NCBI GenBank assembly: GCA_039545295.1
Contig: BCIK01000014.1
Span: 414,976-478,975, forward strand
Direction of reading: 5' to 3'
DNA length: 64,000 nt
Source of the DNA: Udeniomyces pyricola
Lineage: Eukaryota > Basidiomycota > Tremellomycetes > Cystofilobasidiales > Mrakiaceae
The position numbers were made by a program, and so were the translations under genes. The notes below the pieces were generated by a model. That model searched no databases. It had not been told where the DNA came from and saw nothing but the letters and a program-made list of their open reading frames with translations. Position 1 is the stretch's first letter, and each line of letters opens with the position of its first letter. This document shows, in pieces, positions 35,275 through 46,221 of the stretch.

Positions 35275-36045
35275 TAGGCGTACTTGCTGAGTTGTTGGCA
35301 GACGGTGTGAGGGTTGTTGAACGTCGAATGGTGAGAAGCAGAACTGTGTCCATAGACCGTCCTACCTTAGAAACTAGATGTGTGCGTGCGTTGCTATATA
35401 TGTATGTATAGAATATATGATAAAAGCGATTTTTGCCAGGAAGTTTGCTGATTGATCATAAGAGCGACGGATCAAACTTCAAGCTGAGGGTTGTCGTCCT
35501 CCCCCAAATCAAATGTCAGACAAGTACTTATGAGCTTTGAAGACGTGAGAAGAAGTGCCAGCACAGAAAGCGTGCCAAACAAAAAAAATTGGAATCTGAG
35601 GGGAGCGAATAGCGACTGGTCGTGACGACGCCGGCCGCAGGCGGATGATTCAAAGGTATTACGTCGCGCGCATAAGGACAACGACTGCGTGGATGGGGTC
35701 TCCTCTTTGAATTGTCGTGACTGTTCTCGGCTCCTCCACCTTCCCCCGACCTCCAGCTTCATCTATTGTTGCCCCAGCATACTAATTCCAGTCGCCGCTC
35801 CTCCGACGTACTCCGACCACCCGAATAACGTCCTCGCAGCAGCTGGCAGATCGTCGTCATCCATCGATCCATCCCAGGGGTGTTGGACCAAACAATCAGC
35901 CAGGATGACCGGAATATCTGGTCCACCGCCACTGCCGAAACCTCCATCGTCATCATAGCTTCTTTCGTCGACCTCATCATTCTACGCACGCAAACCCTTC
36001 CTTTCCATCACTTCCCTTTTAACTCCCCAACAAACCGCACTCATC
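35275..36045. promoter_or_regulatory. intergenic, permease 3' end and oxidase promoter
   Basis: A 771-base tandem region. AT-rich TATATATGTATGTATAG at about 35392-35408 is probably 3' UTR of the permease. Nothing else is recognisable. Confidence 0.35.
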
Positions 36046-38053
36046 ATGTCCACCCAACCTGTCAGAATTTCAATGTCACTTTCCTCTCGCACCAAACAGC
36101 CGACTCAAATTGGGTCACTAATCATCTTAGATTTGCAGCTCTGACCGGTTTCGATGCTTCTTCTCGTTCCGTTCTCAATTTCCGCTCTCCCTCACAGTCT
36201 GAAATGCCCAAGCACGAGCAAGAGGAGTCGAGGCCTGCCGACTACCAAAAGGAGATTTACCAGGCCGGTCTCAAGGGCCAAAAGCCAAGTTACACCTTCG
36301 TCAACTCGGCTTGGGAGTCCATGGCTAAGGACACCCTTCCAGCTACCAGCTTCGGGTACGTTCACGGTTCTGCCGGCACGCGCCAAGCGGATGAAAACAA
36401 CGTCAACGCCTTCAAACGATGGGCCACGATCCCCAACCGACTCCTCGACTTCAAGAAACCCGATCTTCGCACGACGGTTCTTGGTCAGGAACTCAAGTAC
36501 CCCGTCGCCATCGCCCCTGTTGGCGTTCTCTCCATCTTCCATGAGGACAAGGAGCTTGCCGTGGCTCGTGCCGCCGCTGCTTGTCAGATTCCGTACACCC
36601 TCTCGACCGCCTCGTCGACGACTATCGAAGAGGTTGGCGCTTGCTGCCCCGAGAGCACGAAGTTTTTCCAACTCGTGAGCCTCACCTTTGTTCCTTGAGC
36701 CAATCATGTTCCCATCTGCTTAGCCATCAGTCTGGTACCATGACAAACAAATAAAGGCTGACCGAAGTTTTCTCGTATTGCATCGCGTGTTTGGATAGTA
36801 CTGGCCCTCAAACGAAAACAATGACATCACCGCCAGCATTCTCAAGCGAGCCAAAGCGGCCAACTTCAAGGCGCTTATGATCACCCTTGACACCTACACG
36901 CTTGGTATGTATCCAAGTCTCTCGTACACATCGTCGCTGCTGCAACACGATTTCGTACAGCTGACAGGGACTGACGATTTGGCCGTTCATTGGTTTCCCT
37001 CTCACAGGATGGCGTCCCGACGATGAGGGTGAGTAATAACCTGTTTTGCTTAACCCGTGTTCTAAATTCCTGTCTCTTTTCGTCGCCTTCTTCCCGAAGA
37101 GATACTAATGATGCATCCACGTACATGCACACATACTTGTTAGACAACGCCTACAACCCGTTCCTCAAGCCCGATACCGTCGGTGTCGCCATCGGCTTCA
37201 GCGACCCCGTCTTCCGCGCCAAGTTCAAGAAAGAAACCGGAGTCGAGATTGAAGACGACATGGGTCGGGCCGCCCAGACGTGGTCCCAAACCATCTTCCC
37301 TGGCTTCAGCCACTCTTGGGACGATTTGAAGTTCATCCGAGAGCATTGGGATGGGCCCATCGCTCTCAAGGGGATCATGTCGGTCCGGGACGCTAAGCGG
37401 GCGGCGGAGAGTGGATGCGTCGATGCGCTCGTCGTCAGTTCTCATGGAGGTCGACAAGTCGATGGTACGATTGGAAGTCTCGACGTTCTGCCCGAGATTG
37501 TGGACGCCGTTGGGGACAAGCTTGAGATTCGTACGTTGATCGCTTCTGTGTCCTGTTGGTTCTTAAACCTAACGCGTCTCAGACTGATTTTTCCCTCCTT
37601 GTTTTTGTTTGTACTATGATTGTTGTTATTTCTCACTCTCTCTTGTGATCGTGTGGCAGTCTTTGACTCGGGTATCCGATCTGGTTCAGACGTCATGAAG
37701 GCGGTCGCTTTGGGAGCCAAAGCCGTTCTCGTCGGTCGACCGTTTGTGTACGGACTCAGTTTTGGTGGCGAGGCGGGTGTGACGCACGTCATGAAGTGTA
37801 AGTACATCTTGATTATCGATTTGCTAGCACTATGAGGCATAATGGCTACAATGCCCATGGGGTTTCCTCTAAACGATACGATGTAGAACTGACCACCATG
37901 AACATATCTCGATATCTTTGCCCGTTTTTATCATTATCATTTATTTATATTTCAGCGATCCTTGGCGAGCTCGATCTCAACATGCAGCTTGCCGGCTACG
38001 AGTCGATCCGACCGGAACATCTTGGACGAGACGATATGCGACGAATGACTTAA
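36046..38053 (+). CDS. FMN-dependent alpha-hydroxyacid oxidase, lactate 2-monooxygenase type
   Basis: TIM-barrel flavoprotein. Segments are DYQKEIYQAGLKGQKPSYTF, ATIPNRLLDFKKPDLRTTVL, KYPVAIAPVGVLSIFHEDKE, YTLSTASSTTIEEV, FQLYWPSNENNDITASIL, ALMITLDTYTLGWRPDDEDN, AYNPFLKP, ALKGIMSVRDAKRA (flavin lysine), VVSSHGGRQVDGTIGSLDVL (catalytic His and substrate Arg) and FDSGIRSGSDVMKAVALGAK. The WRPDDxDNAYNPF loop is typical of the lactate monooxygenase subgroup, and no cytochrome b5 domain precedes it, so it is not cytochrome b2. The usual SNHGGRQ has Ser for Asn here. The first exon is probably ATG 36046 (MSTQP) joined at 36198 to SEMPKHEQEE; otherwise ATG 36204 would start it. The stop is at 38051-38053. 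Exact substrate unknown. Confidence 0.87.
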
Positions 38054-38480
38054 GCTTTTGACCATCTTCGTATCCCTCTCTCGTCACACTTTTGTTTTTT
38101 TGGTTTCTTTCGCTTTCTTCCTCTCGCCCCTAGACCCCTCTAGCTTGGTCTCTCCATTTCTCCCTACGACCCGGGGCATGTTGTTTCGTTCATGTCCGAT
38201 CCGGGTTTAATGAGATCACTAGGAAGGGATGGCACTGTATCTACTATATATCTTGTTTAGCTTGATTTATGATAATTAGATGAGCATGTCCAGACGCGTG
38301 AAATTAGAAACAACTTAAACAAAATATGTGTGGAGTGCGGACGCGTCGTGTAACCAAAAGTTGTTTGGTTTGAAACGGGCCAGGCAAGAATCCGCCGGCC
38401 GCCACCATCTATTTCACTCCCTCACCCTGCACGACCCACCCTTGTCTCTCACTTTCCATTCCATCCACCCCTCACTCGCT
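38054..38480. promoter_or_regulatory. intergenic, oxidase 3' end and desaturase promoter
   Basis: A 427-base tandem region, CT-rich just after the stop and just before the next ATG, AT-rich in the middle. No distinct motif. Confidence 0.35.
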
Positions 38481-41028
38481 ATGGCTGCCTCTCGCTCTCA
38501 ACGTCGCTGGTCTCGACATGATATCGCCACAGCTGTAAGATCACCCGTCTTCACTCGCACTGAACCATGGCATCGTGGACCAGTCATCTTCCTTATCTGT
38601 TGCTCCCGTCCTTCCTTCGCCTTGGGCCGTGGTCGCCACAGGCAACCGCGCCCTCGATTACCCAGACCTCCTGACTTGGTTTCCTCTCTTTCGTCTCCCG
38701 CTGGTTCCAGATCCTGCAAGGCTCCCTTTTAACCATCTACCATTCCAAAGTTCTCTCGCTGAACAACTGGATCTCCCATCACCCCGGCGGTGACCTCGCA
38801 CTGCTTCACTTCATCGGGCGCGACTCGACCGACGAGATGGAGGCCTATCACTCTGACGAGACGCTCAACGAGCGCGTCAACCGATTCTGTGTGGGAGAAA
38901 TCAAGGAAGACGAACGCGAGGTAGAGTATCAGATCTATCTACGTCCAGAGGAGACTTGTGAATGCGTAGGGAGACGTAAGCTTTAAGGAGTCAGGAACGG
39001 GACAAGAATGACTGATCTCGTGCTTTCGGTTCGTCACCCTTGTCATGCTTTCACATGTTTGCTAGTCATTCACTTCCCTTGTTCCTCCTATCATGCTTGG
39101 CTTCAAACTATCTCCGGACCGACCGGAATCATCGACTTCCCCTATCTGGATTCCGCTCTCGACGACGACCCCCATGACGGCCCTCGTTGATTCTCGAGCC
39201 CACCAAGCCTCGCTTCAACCGACTCCGCCTTCTTCTCCTACTACAACCCCTTCCTCGAAACCGAACCCTCTTCATACCCTTTTCCTCTCAGACCTTCTTA
39301 CTCCACTTCCAACCCACCCTGATCTTCCATCGTCCGCTGTCCGCCAAGCTCACACCCAGGCTTATCGTGCTCTTCACGCTGAGATCAAAGCTGCGGGCCT
39401 GTATCAAGCACCTCCCCTTCTCTCAGGTTACGCATCCGATGTCGCTCGCTACACCCTTCTCGCCTCCGTCGCCCTCAGCCTCTGGTATCTGGGCCGTGCC
39501 GAAGAGCTTGGTAGCTGGAAACGTACTTTTGTTCTTGGGGCAGCGGCGGTGGTGTTGGGATTGTTTTGGCAGCAGTTGACGTTTTTGGCTCACGACGCCG
39601 GTCATACGTCGGTCGTGGGAGGAGATTATTGGTGGAACCGGGTGGTGGGAATGCTTGTAGCGAACTGGATTGGAGGACTGTCGCTTGGATGGTGGGCTAA
39701 CGTGAGTGTATATCTGTATATCTTGGGGAGAAGGAGAGAAAGATCGACGCGAGCGATCAGGTCATCTGATGATAGCGAAACCTACCACGCGTTGCTCACT
39801 CAGTGACTTCCTCTTCGATCCTATTAATTTTCACCTCACCCTTATCAGAACCACAACGTCCATCATCTCGTCACGAATCATCTCGAGCACGATCCCGACG
39901 TTCAACACCTTCCATTCTTTGCCATCTCGCCCACGTTCTTCACCTCTCTCTTCTCGACCTACTACAACCATACCAAATTCTTCTCTCCCATCTCCCGCTG
40001 GCTCGTCTCGCATCAGCACAAGACATACTACTTCATCCTTTCACTTGCACGATTCAACCTCTACGTCCAGTCATATACCTTCCTCGTCAAGCGGGGCTTT
40101 GGCCTCGCAGGCGGTGGTGGGAGGAAACGCGGGAGGGACGGATTCTGGTTCTTTGAGTTGGCGGGTATCTCCTTTTTTTGGGCCTGGTTTGGGTATGGCA
40201 TCGTAGGGGGTCTGACAGGGTGGAAGGAGAAGGTGGCATTCTTGGTGTTGAGTCACATGGCTGCGGCGCCTGTTCATGTTCAGGTGTGTATACGTTGTGG
40301 TTGTTGTCAAGGTTGTCGCTGCAGTTGATGGTGTCTGTATCGTGCATCCTTCATGAGTTGGATACGATCATTTCTGACATTTCTGTTTCGGACCCTCTCT
40401 TGTCTATGCTCTTTCGTTCCTATCTTCGTCCCTCATCCAACACTTGCCGTCTACTCTAACAATTCGCCTTTCCCTCAATACGCTTCCCTCCTTATTTATA
40501 CACAAGATCGTTCTCTCCCACTTCTCTCGCTCAACTCAAGATCTTGGCATTCTTGAACCGTTCCCAACGCGTCAACTCCGCACGACGATGGATGTTACCT
40601 GCTCCCCTACGCTCGAATTCATCCACGGCGGCCTAGACAAGCAAATCACCCACCACCTCTTCCCACGCATTCCAAGACACAACCTCCGAGCCGCCTCGGC
40701 AATGGTCAAGCAGTTCTGCAAAGAGCAAGAGATTGAATACGTCGAGTTTGGATTCGAAGAAGGCAACAGAAGAGTTTTGGGCGTGGTGAGTGCTGTCGGC
40801 ATTTCCCTTTCTCTCTCTCACGCTGCTCGTTTATTTCTGATCGAAGCTCTCTACTTCGTGTTTACTAAACTGATTCTCTTCCCCCCCCCCCCTTCCTTTT
40901 TTTTTTCTCCCATCCCGCTCTTGTTGCTCGAATACTACCCTTAGCTCCAAGACGTCGCGAACCAAATCGAGTTCATCGGTCGTGTCGCCGCCGCCGAAGC
41001 CAAGGGCGAACTCAGTCAAGGCAACTAA
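38481..41028 (+). CDS. delta-8 sphingolipid desaturase, cytochrome b5 fusion
   Basis: ER-membrane front-end desaturase that introduces the delta-8 double bond in the sphingoid base of fungal glucosylceramide. The N-terminal cytochrome b5 domain shows NNWISHHPGGDLALLHFIGR with the heme HPGG motif and EMEAYHSDETLNERVNRFCV. After a Pro/Ser-rich linker the desaturase has the three histidine boxes: HDAGHTS, NNHNVHH (split by an intron) and QITHHLFPR, the last beginning with Gln as in front-end enzymes. Membrane segments include YTLLASVALSLWYLG and VVLGLFWQQLTFLAHDAGH. The start ATG at 38481 gives MAASRSQRRWSRHDIATA; the stop is at 41026-41028. Acyl-group front-end desaturases share this layout, so the sphingolipid substrate is inferred from the fungal context. 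Confidence 0.85.
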
Positions 41029-42124
41029 ACTGTAAAAACCCTTATTACATTACTATATCCATTCTGGTATCGTTCTTGGTCCTTGGCTCCTTTCCTCGTT
41101 TTTTTTCTTTCTTTTCTCTCTTGTGGTTCTGCTTTCTTGACTTGATCCATTCCATCATCTTTCTCTCAGGTTTCTTTTTTTTTCTTTTTTTTTTTCTCAG
41201 TTTTCCTCTTTCTTGTTCTTGTTTCTCTGTCCCCTCCCCTCTCCCCCCATATTAACTTCTTGGTTACACCTTCCTTCCTTCGTTTCTTTCCTTCATCTTC
41301 TTTGCTCGACAGCATGCGCGGCAGTCCGACTTCTCCTTTCTTTTCGATTCACGTCCCATCTTGCTTCTTGTCCTTTCTTGACGAACGATCCCCCCCCCCC
41401 CTTTCCTTCAGTTACTTTACTCCATTTACCATGGTCCGGATGACTCTATTATCGAATCCTTCCTTCAGAGATCCCAGGCTTTTCCTTAGCCCAACTTATC
41501 CAAACCACCTCACCCGTCATACATATCATGATAACATCCTCTTTTCTACATCATCAAGCCACTTTCAATCCTTTTCCCCCCCTTCTTATCTTCCCCCACC
41601 CCCTCACTTTTCGCTCTCGAACCATCTCCTCTTCTTCTTCTTTCGTTTTTTTTTGGTTATCAAAGACATTCCTTCCCTTTGGTCTCCCTTGGACATCCAG
41701 CGACCAATCCACCGCCGGGTCATATGTTGATTATCAATCTAACAAATAACAGAAATAATAATAAAAGAAAAAAAGAAGAAGAAAATCAAATTTGAAGCGA
41801 TGCCGGAGGGCCAGGGCCGGGCCGGGCTGAGCCGCGAGGGGTCCATGCATCATGATCGCTTTCTTGAATTCACAGTTAGCCAGAAAGAGTTTTTTCTTTT
41901 TCTTTTTCTTTTCTTTTCAATCTGTTTTAGGTATATATATATAACTCCTGACGTGCCCTCTATCCTCAGCGAGGTACTCATTCAAACTTCAATCACCAAT
42001 CACCGGTGTCAACCCAATCCATTCAACCAACCCCCCNCCCCCCCCCTCCTTTCCCCCCGCCTCCCCACCCCAACATATGAATCCATCAACCAACATATGA
42101 ATCCATCAACCAACAGATGACGGA
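41029..42124. other. convergent intergenic region, CT-rich, with tandem repeat and an ambiguous base
   Basis: A 1,096-base stretch between the desaturase and IRS4-like 3' ends. The plus strand is very pyrimidine-rich from 41090 to 41650, then A-rich at 41745-41785. A C run at 42031-42046 carries the single N at 42037. ORFs here are low-complexity and not credible. Confidence 0.55.
42071..42110 (+). repeat. 20-bp tandem repeat
   Basis: Two exact copies of CAACATATGAATCCATCAAC followed by degenerate CAACAGATG and CAATCAACC pieces, next to the 3' end of the IRS4-like gene. Confidence 0.85.
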
Positions 42125-44140
42125 TCAATCAACCCCAACCCATTTCCTTCCACCTCCTCCTCCTCCTGCTCTCCTTCTCACTCTCAATTCCTCATCGATC
42201 CTCTCCATCCCTTTACCAAACTGCACTTGATCCAACCCTCCCCTTTCCTCCTCCTCCTCTACACCTGCTCTCCCTCCTCCTCCTCCTCCTCCTCCTTCAT
42301 CGACGCCGACGCCGACGATCTCCTTCCAGATCGAACCCAACACATCCGGTCCTAACCGACTCTTCACCCAGATCGCACGGACGACGACCAAAGGCAATCG
42401 AGGAACCGTCCTCTTCCTCATCGACATCGGATGGTCTTCTGATCCCGGCGCGACAGTGACGGCGGCGACGTCCGTCGTCGATGGGGAAGAGGAGGAGGAG
42501 GAGGAGGAGGATGTGGAAGTGGGATGAGGAGGAGAAGGGGAAAGGAGAGCTTTCATCGCGGCCGCTCGACGAAGCGAAAGGAGGTACGTGAATAAACTCG
42601 AGTATCGTTTCTGAGCAGCAGCAGTAGCACCAGTAGCAGTAGCGGTAGTGGTAGTGGAGGTGGTAATAGTCGAAGAACCAGGAGGAGGAGGAGGAGGAAG
42701 TCGAGGAGCAGGCGATTGCGAAGCTATCGAGAGATTGGTCGAGGTGTTGGAAGGAAAGGAAGAGAAGCGGTTGGTTTGATGACCTGAGGGTTTCAAGCGG
42801 GAGTTGTTGATCGAGGTAGGATTGAGAGTGGGAATGGAGGTGATGGGAACGGGGATGATGGAGGAAGACGAAGAGAAAGATCGAGAAGAGGAGGGTGGTA
42901 TGGGAGGGGCGACACGTCGTGTTAATGCGCTCATGCTAGAAGAAGGGTTCGATGCGATACGTGTGAAAGTAGAAGACGAAGTCGATGGCGATGAAGAAGA
43001 GGAAGCAGGTGGTACAGAAGACGATGGAGATGCGATGGGAAGGGTTGGTTTGCGTTGTGGAAGGGGAGGTGGAAGTTGGCGAGATGATGGTGATGATGAT
43101 GCAAGTGACTGAGGGGGATGATTTTTACTAGACTGAACCGATAAATCTCGCTCTCGACCCGTCAGAAGCGATGGCGATGATGACAGAGCAGTAGACTGCG
43201 ATTTGAGAGATCCCAAGGAAAAAGATGAGTTGTTCCCCGAGGAGAGAGATGGAGGTGAAGTCGAGTGTGAGTTCGTAGCGTCGGGTGATGGACGGTTAGG
43301 GAGAGGCGGAGGGAGGGAGGCTTGACGCGATGGCGGATTGATCCGTTTCAACGAGGCCGGACGGGAATCGTCATTGCTTTGTGCGGGACTGAAGGAGATG
43401 AGATTATTACTCTCATTGTTCGTCAAAGGAGTGGGTCGTGAGGACGTGGTTGGGTTGACAGAGAGCAAGGGCTTAGGCTTAGGCTTTAGGGGGGGCGGTA
43501 GGGAGGGCAAAGGGGCAACCGATGCGGATTCGCCTTGCTTTGACTGTGTTTGCTGGAGGGTACTTGGTTTAGGTGGAATAACGGGAGGAGGTCTGACAGC
43601 ATTTGTTTCGCTCTGATTGATGACGATTGATGCTTGAGATGACGGCGGAGGAGACGTTTGGTAGAGAGAGACAATGGTGGCCGAGGGGATCCGAGGTGAT
43701 TTAGGCATCTCGACTGATTTCTCTACGCCCTTGAGGCCTCCATCGAGGGTGCTCATCTGAGAGGACGTCGGACGAAGGTTGACGACCCCCATAAGATTGG
43801 TGAGGTCATCGAACGAAGAGGACGAGCTGCCTATGAATGGGCGTGAAGCCGAGGAAGTCGCTCGCAGTCGGGGTGTGGTCGTCGACGTAGAGGGCATAGT
43901 GACTGAGCTAAGGCCTGGTAGACCGATGGCTCCAAATGGCTTGGTCGTCGTCCGGGTGGATGTGGGAGGGTTGAGGGGACCTGGATTGGATGAATGAGAA
44001 TAAGAGGCGGTCGATGGGGGACGATGCGTCGTCGGAGCAGGCGTGGGTAGTTGTGGTGATGAAGGATCGGTCCGACGGTGTCGCTGATTGAGGTCGTCCT
44101 GTTGGCGGTTTTCGAAAGCGGCGATGCGAGCGTTGAGCAT
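42125..44140 (-). CDS. IRS4: IRS4/Tax4-like EH-domain protein
   Basis: Single-exon gene of 671 residues in a neighbourhood of multi-exon genes. The chosen start, ATG 44140, gives MLNARIAAFENRQQDDLNQ; an upstream in-frame ATG at 44305 adds 55 residues read from an AT/TC microsatellite and is unlikely. About 500 residues are Ser/Pro/Thr-rich with SH3-ligand-like stretches (RPPPVIPPKPS, PPPLPQRKP, PPPLPNRPSP). The C-terminus (from QKRYSSLFTYLLSLRR) has the look of the EH domain of yeast Irs4/Tax4: VVRAIWVKSRLGPDVLGSIW, then LDQVQFGKGMERIDEELR. Those proteins regulate PI(4,5)P2 through Inp51 and help autophagy-site assembly. The loop of the second EF-hand is enlarged by a Gly8 run and a Glu5 run. 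Family call is moderate. Confidence 0.65.
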   Translation of the reverse strand: MLNARIAAFENRQQDDLNQRHRRTDPSSPQLPTPAPTTHRPPSTASYSHSSNPGPLNPPTSTRTTTKPFGAIGLPGLSSVTMPSTSTTTPRLRATSSASRPFIGSSSSSFDDLTNLMGVVNLRPTSSQMSTLDGGLKGVEKSVEMPKSPRIPSATIVSLYQTSPPPSSQASIVINQSETNAVRPPPVIPPKPSTLQQTQSKQGESASVAPLPSLPPPLKPKPKPLLSVNPTTSSRPTPLTNNESNNLISFSPAQSNDDSRPASLKRINPPSRQASLPPPLPNRPSPDATNSHSTSPPSLSSGNNSSFSLGSLKSQSTALSSSPSLLTGRERDLSVQSSKNHPPQSLASSSPSSRQLPPPLPQRKPTLPIASPSSSVPPASSSSSPSTSSSTFTRIASNPSSSMSALTRRVAPPIPPSSSRSFSSSSSIIPVPITSIPTLNPTSINNSRLKPSGHQTNRFSSFPSNTSTNLSIASQSPAPRLPPPPPPGSSTITTSTTTTATATGATAAAQKRYSSLFTYLLSLRRAAAMKALLSPSPPHPTSTSSSSSSSSSPSTTDVAAVTVAPGSEDHPMSMRKRTVPRLPLVVVRAIWVKSRLGPDVLGSIWKEIVGVGVDEGGGGGGGGRAGVEEEEERGGLDQVQFGKGMERIDEELRVRRRAGGGGGGRKWVGVD

Positions 44141-44429
44141 GGCTGGATGAGTGAGGATAGGCGGGTGGTATGGGATTGATGGGAGTGATGATGAGAGTGA
44201 TGATGAGGACGATGATGATGTGATGTGAAGAATATATATATATATATGGATCAAAGGATGTCTTGTCGTTGTCGTTGTCGTTGGTGATCGTTCACGTCTT
44301 GACAATTGCCGTCCACTTGATCACCATCGTCATCATCATCCACATTGACGTTGACATTGACATTGACATCACTCACTCCTATTCTTCTTCATCAACAAAC
44401 ACACACACACACACACAACACACACATAT
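44141..44429. promoter_or_regulatory. divergent promoter with AT and CA microsatellites
   Basis: A 289-base region. An (AT)8 stretch at 44232-44247 sits about 90 bases before the IRS4-like start and may act as its TATA element. An interrupted CA repeat at about 44398-44426 directly precedes the SNARE ATG. Several GTTGTC and GACATT short repeats occur between. Confidence 0.5.
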
Positions 44430-45556
44430 ATGTCACTCCTCTTCTCATCCATCTCCCGTGGATCCACCATCCTCGTCGAGCATCAGACCGCCCAGCGTGA
44501 TTACTCGACCGCCGCCCAGGCTATCCTCGCCCGCATCCCCCCTGCGGACGGCAAGATGACCTACGTCTGGGAGTCTTCGCTCTTTCACTATGTCTCCACC
44601 GTCAGTCCAACTCCACTCAATCCTTCCAACCACCACATCCTCAACTCCCGCTTCGTCTCCACTCTCAGCCTATAGTGTTCAACGTGTCGTTCATGGCTCG
44701 TCGGGCGACGTGGTTCCATAGGCCCAAGCAAGCTCATGTCGCCTGTACTGCTTCTGTTCTCTCCCCTTTTCCTTCCCCTTCCCCCTCCCTTCCATGGCAC
44801 CGCACGGGTTGATCCGCACTCGCTTCAGGACGGAGTCGTCTTTATGCTCCTTGCTCAAGATACGTTTGGTCGACGTGCGGCATTTGCGTTTCTGAGCGAG
44901 CTTCAACGCAAGGTATGCCCAGTCCTCCTTCTTCCCCCCCCCCCCCTTCTTTCTGTCCCTCGGCGCTTCGATCCCTTTCCTCCCTGACCTTCACAGGATC
45001 AAGACCACACACAGAACTGATTGTTAACACCTCAATATCCGCACTCGATTACCTGTTTCAATCAGTTCTGGGGCCTCTACACTCAAGACGCAGTCATCTC
45101 GGCTGATCGGTATGGATTGGGCGATTTTGAGCCGGAGCTCACCAAGGTGAGACTACGCAATCGGAATTCTCGCCGGAAGCCGTCACGCACAACACCTACT
45201 TGGTTCCCATCGTGCAGCCATCGAACAAAGTCAACGATGGATTACCAAAAGATACATGAGACGTCATCTGGATGGAATATAACCATATACATGGATAGTG
45301 TACTTTTGGCAACACCGCCTTGAGTCGATGACCTGTGCTGACTCGATGTGTTCTTTCGTTTACAACGTTGCAACACAAAGATAATGGCCCAATACACCAA
45401 TGCACCTCCACCGGATGCTCTTCGACAAGCTCAATCTGACATTGCTGACGTCAAGAATGTCATGGTCCAAAACATTGACTCGGTCGGTCTCTTGTGACCT
45501 GGCTAGGATTTCGATACCTATCATTCATTGGCCTAATAACTGCGTATTTCCATTCA

Positions 45557-45587
<31 letters not shown>

Positions 45588-46221
45588 AGATTCTATCGCG
45601 TGGAGAGCGGATCGAACTATTGGTTGACAAGACGTACGTACGACCGGCGATGGTTATTGCCGACCTGACCGACATCCACATCCAACGTTCAAGCGGCCCG
45701 GGGCAGCTCAGATTGTCGCCCTTGATCCTCAACTTACGATGACCCATCGTTTCTCTTTTCTTGTGCTAATTATTCGGCTTCTTGGTTTGCGTAGGGATAA
45801 TTTGAGTGGTCAGGCATTTGCGTTCCGTCGGGGAGCTCGAAACGTTCGACGTCAGATGTGGTGGAAGAACGCAAAAGGTACAAGGTCCTTTGCTTGTTTT
45901 CTTCCAGGTCGGGTTAGGTCTCCCGGTCGGTTTCCGTGGGGCAGTCTGGGTATTTGAACTGACATTAAAATGGTACTCGACCTGTTTGGAATGGGGGCAG
46001 TCACTGCGTTGGCTGGATTCGTTGTCTTTGTGAGGCTTTTTCGTTGTCGATTTGACTCCCTTGGTGTGATGATCCATGACGGCCCGACCTCGGGGGGGCT
46101 TCAACCGACGCCTGACTCGTCCTTTTCTTTACAGTTCCTGTTTTACGCGTTTGTCTCGCAGTTTTGTGGCTGGAGTCTCTCCCATTGCGGCACATCTCAC
46201 TCGTCGGAACCCAAAGAGTGA
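44430..46221 (+). CDS. longin R-SNARE, VAMP7-like
   Basis: Tail-anchored vesicle SNARE for endosome/vacuole-type fusion. The longin domain starts MSLLFSSISRGSTILVEHQT and includes ILARIPPADGKMTYVWESSL, then GVVFMLLAQDTFGRRAAFAF and LSELQRKFWGLYTQ. The SNARE motif reads DALRQAQSDIADVKNVMVQN, IDSILSRGERIELLVDKTDN with the zero-layer Arg in LSRGER, then LSGQAFAFRRGARNVRRQMW and WKNAK. The last intron pair is best read as donor 45877, acceptor ending at 46000, then a short exon and a final exon from about 46134, which gives the anchor VTALAGFVVFFLFYAFVSQF followed by a 20-residue tail containing two Cys. The stop is at 46219-46221. The closest match is VAMP7; Nyv1 would be the functional equivalent in yeast. 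Confidence 0.86.
45557..45583 (+). repeat. (TG)13 microsatellite in a SNARE intron
   Basis: Dinucleotide repeat lying just before a TAG acceptor of the R-SNARE gene. Confidence 0.9.

Noticed and set aside
41200..41730. 156-codon ORF rich in Ser, Pro and Phe
   Set aside because: Pyrimidine-rich intergenic DNA after the desaturase; composition alone explains it.
44141..44305. 55-residue N-terminal extension of the IRS4-like protein
   Set aside because: Encoded by an AT microsatellite and Ser repeats upstream of a better start (MLNARIAAFE) and likely promoter DNA.
45877..45970. Apparent non-canonical acceptor before MVLDLFGMGAV in the SNARE gene
   Set aside because: A canonical AG at 45999-46000 gives an in-frame anchor VTALAGFVVF joined to FLFYAFVSQF, so no anomaly is needed.
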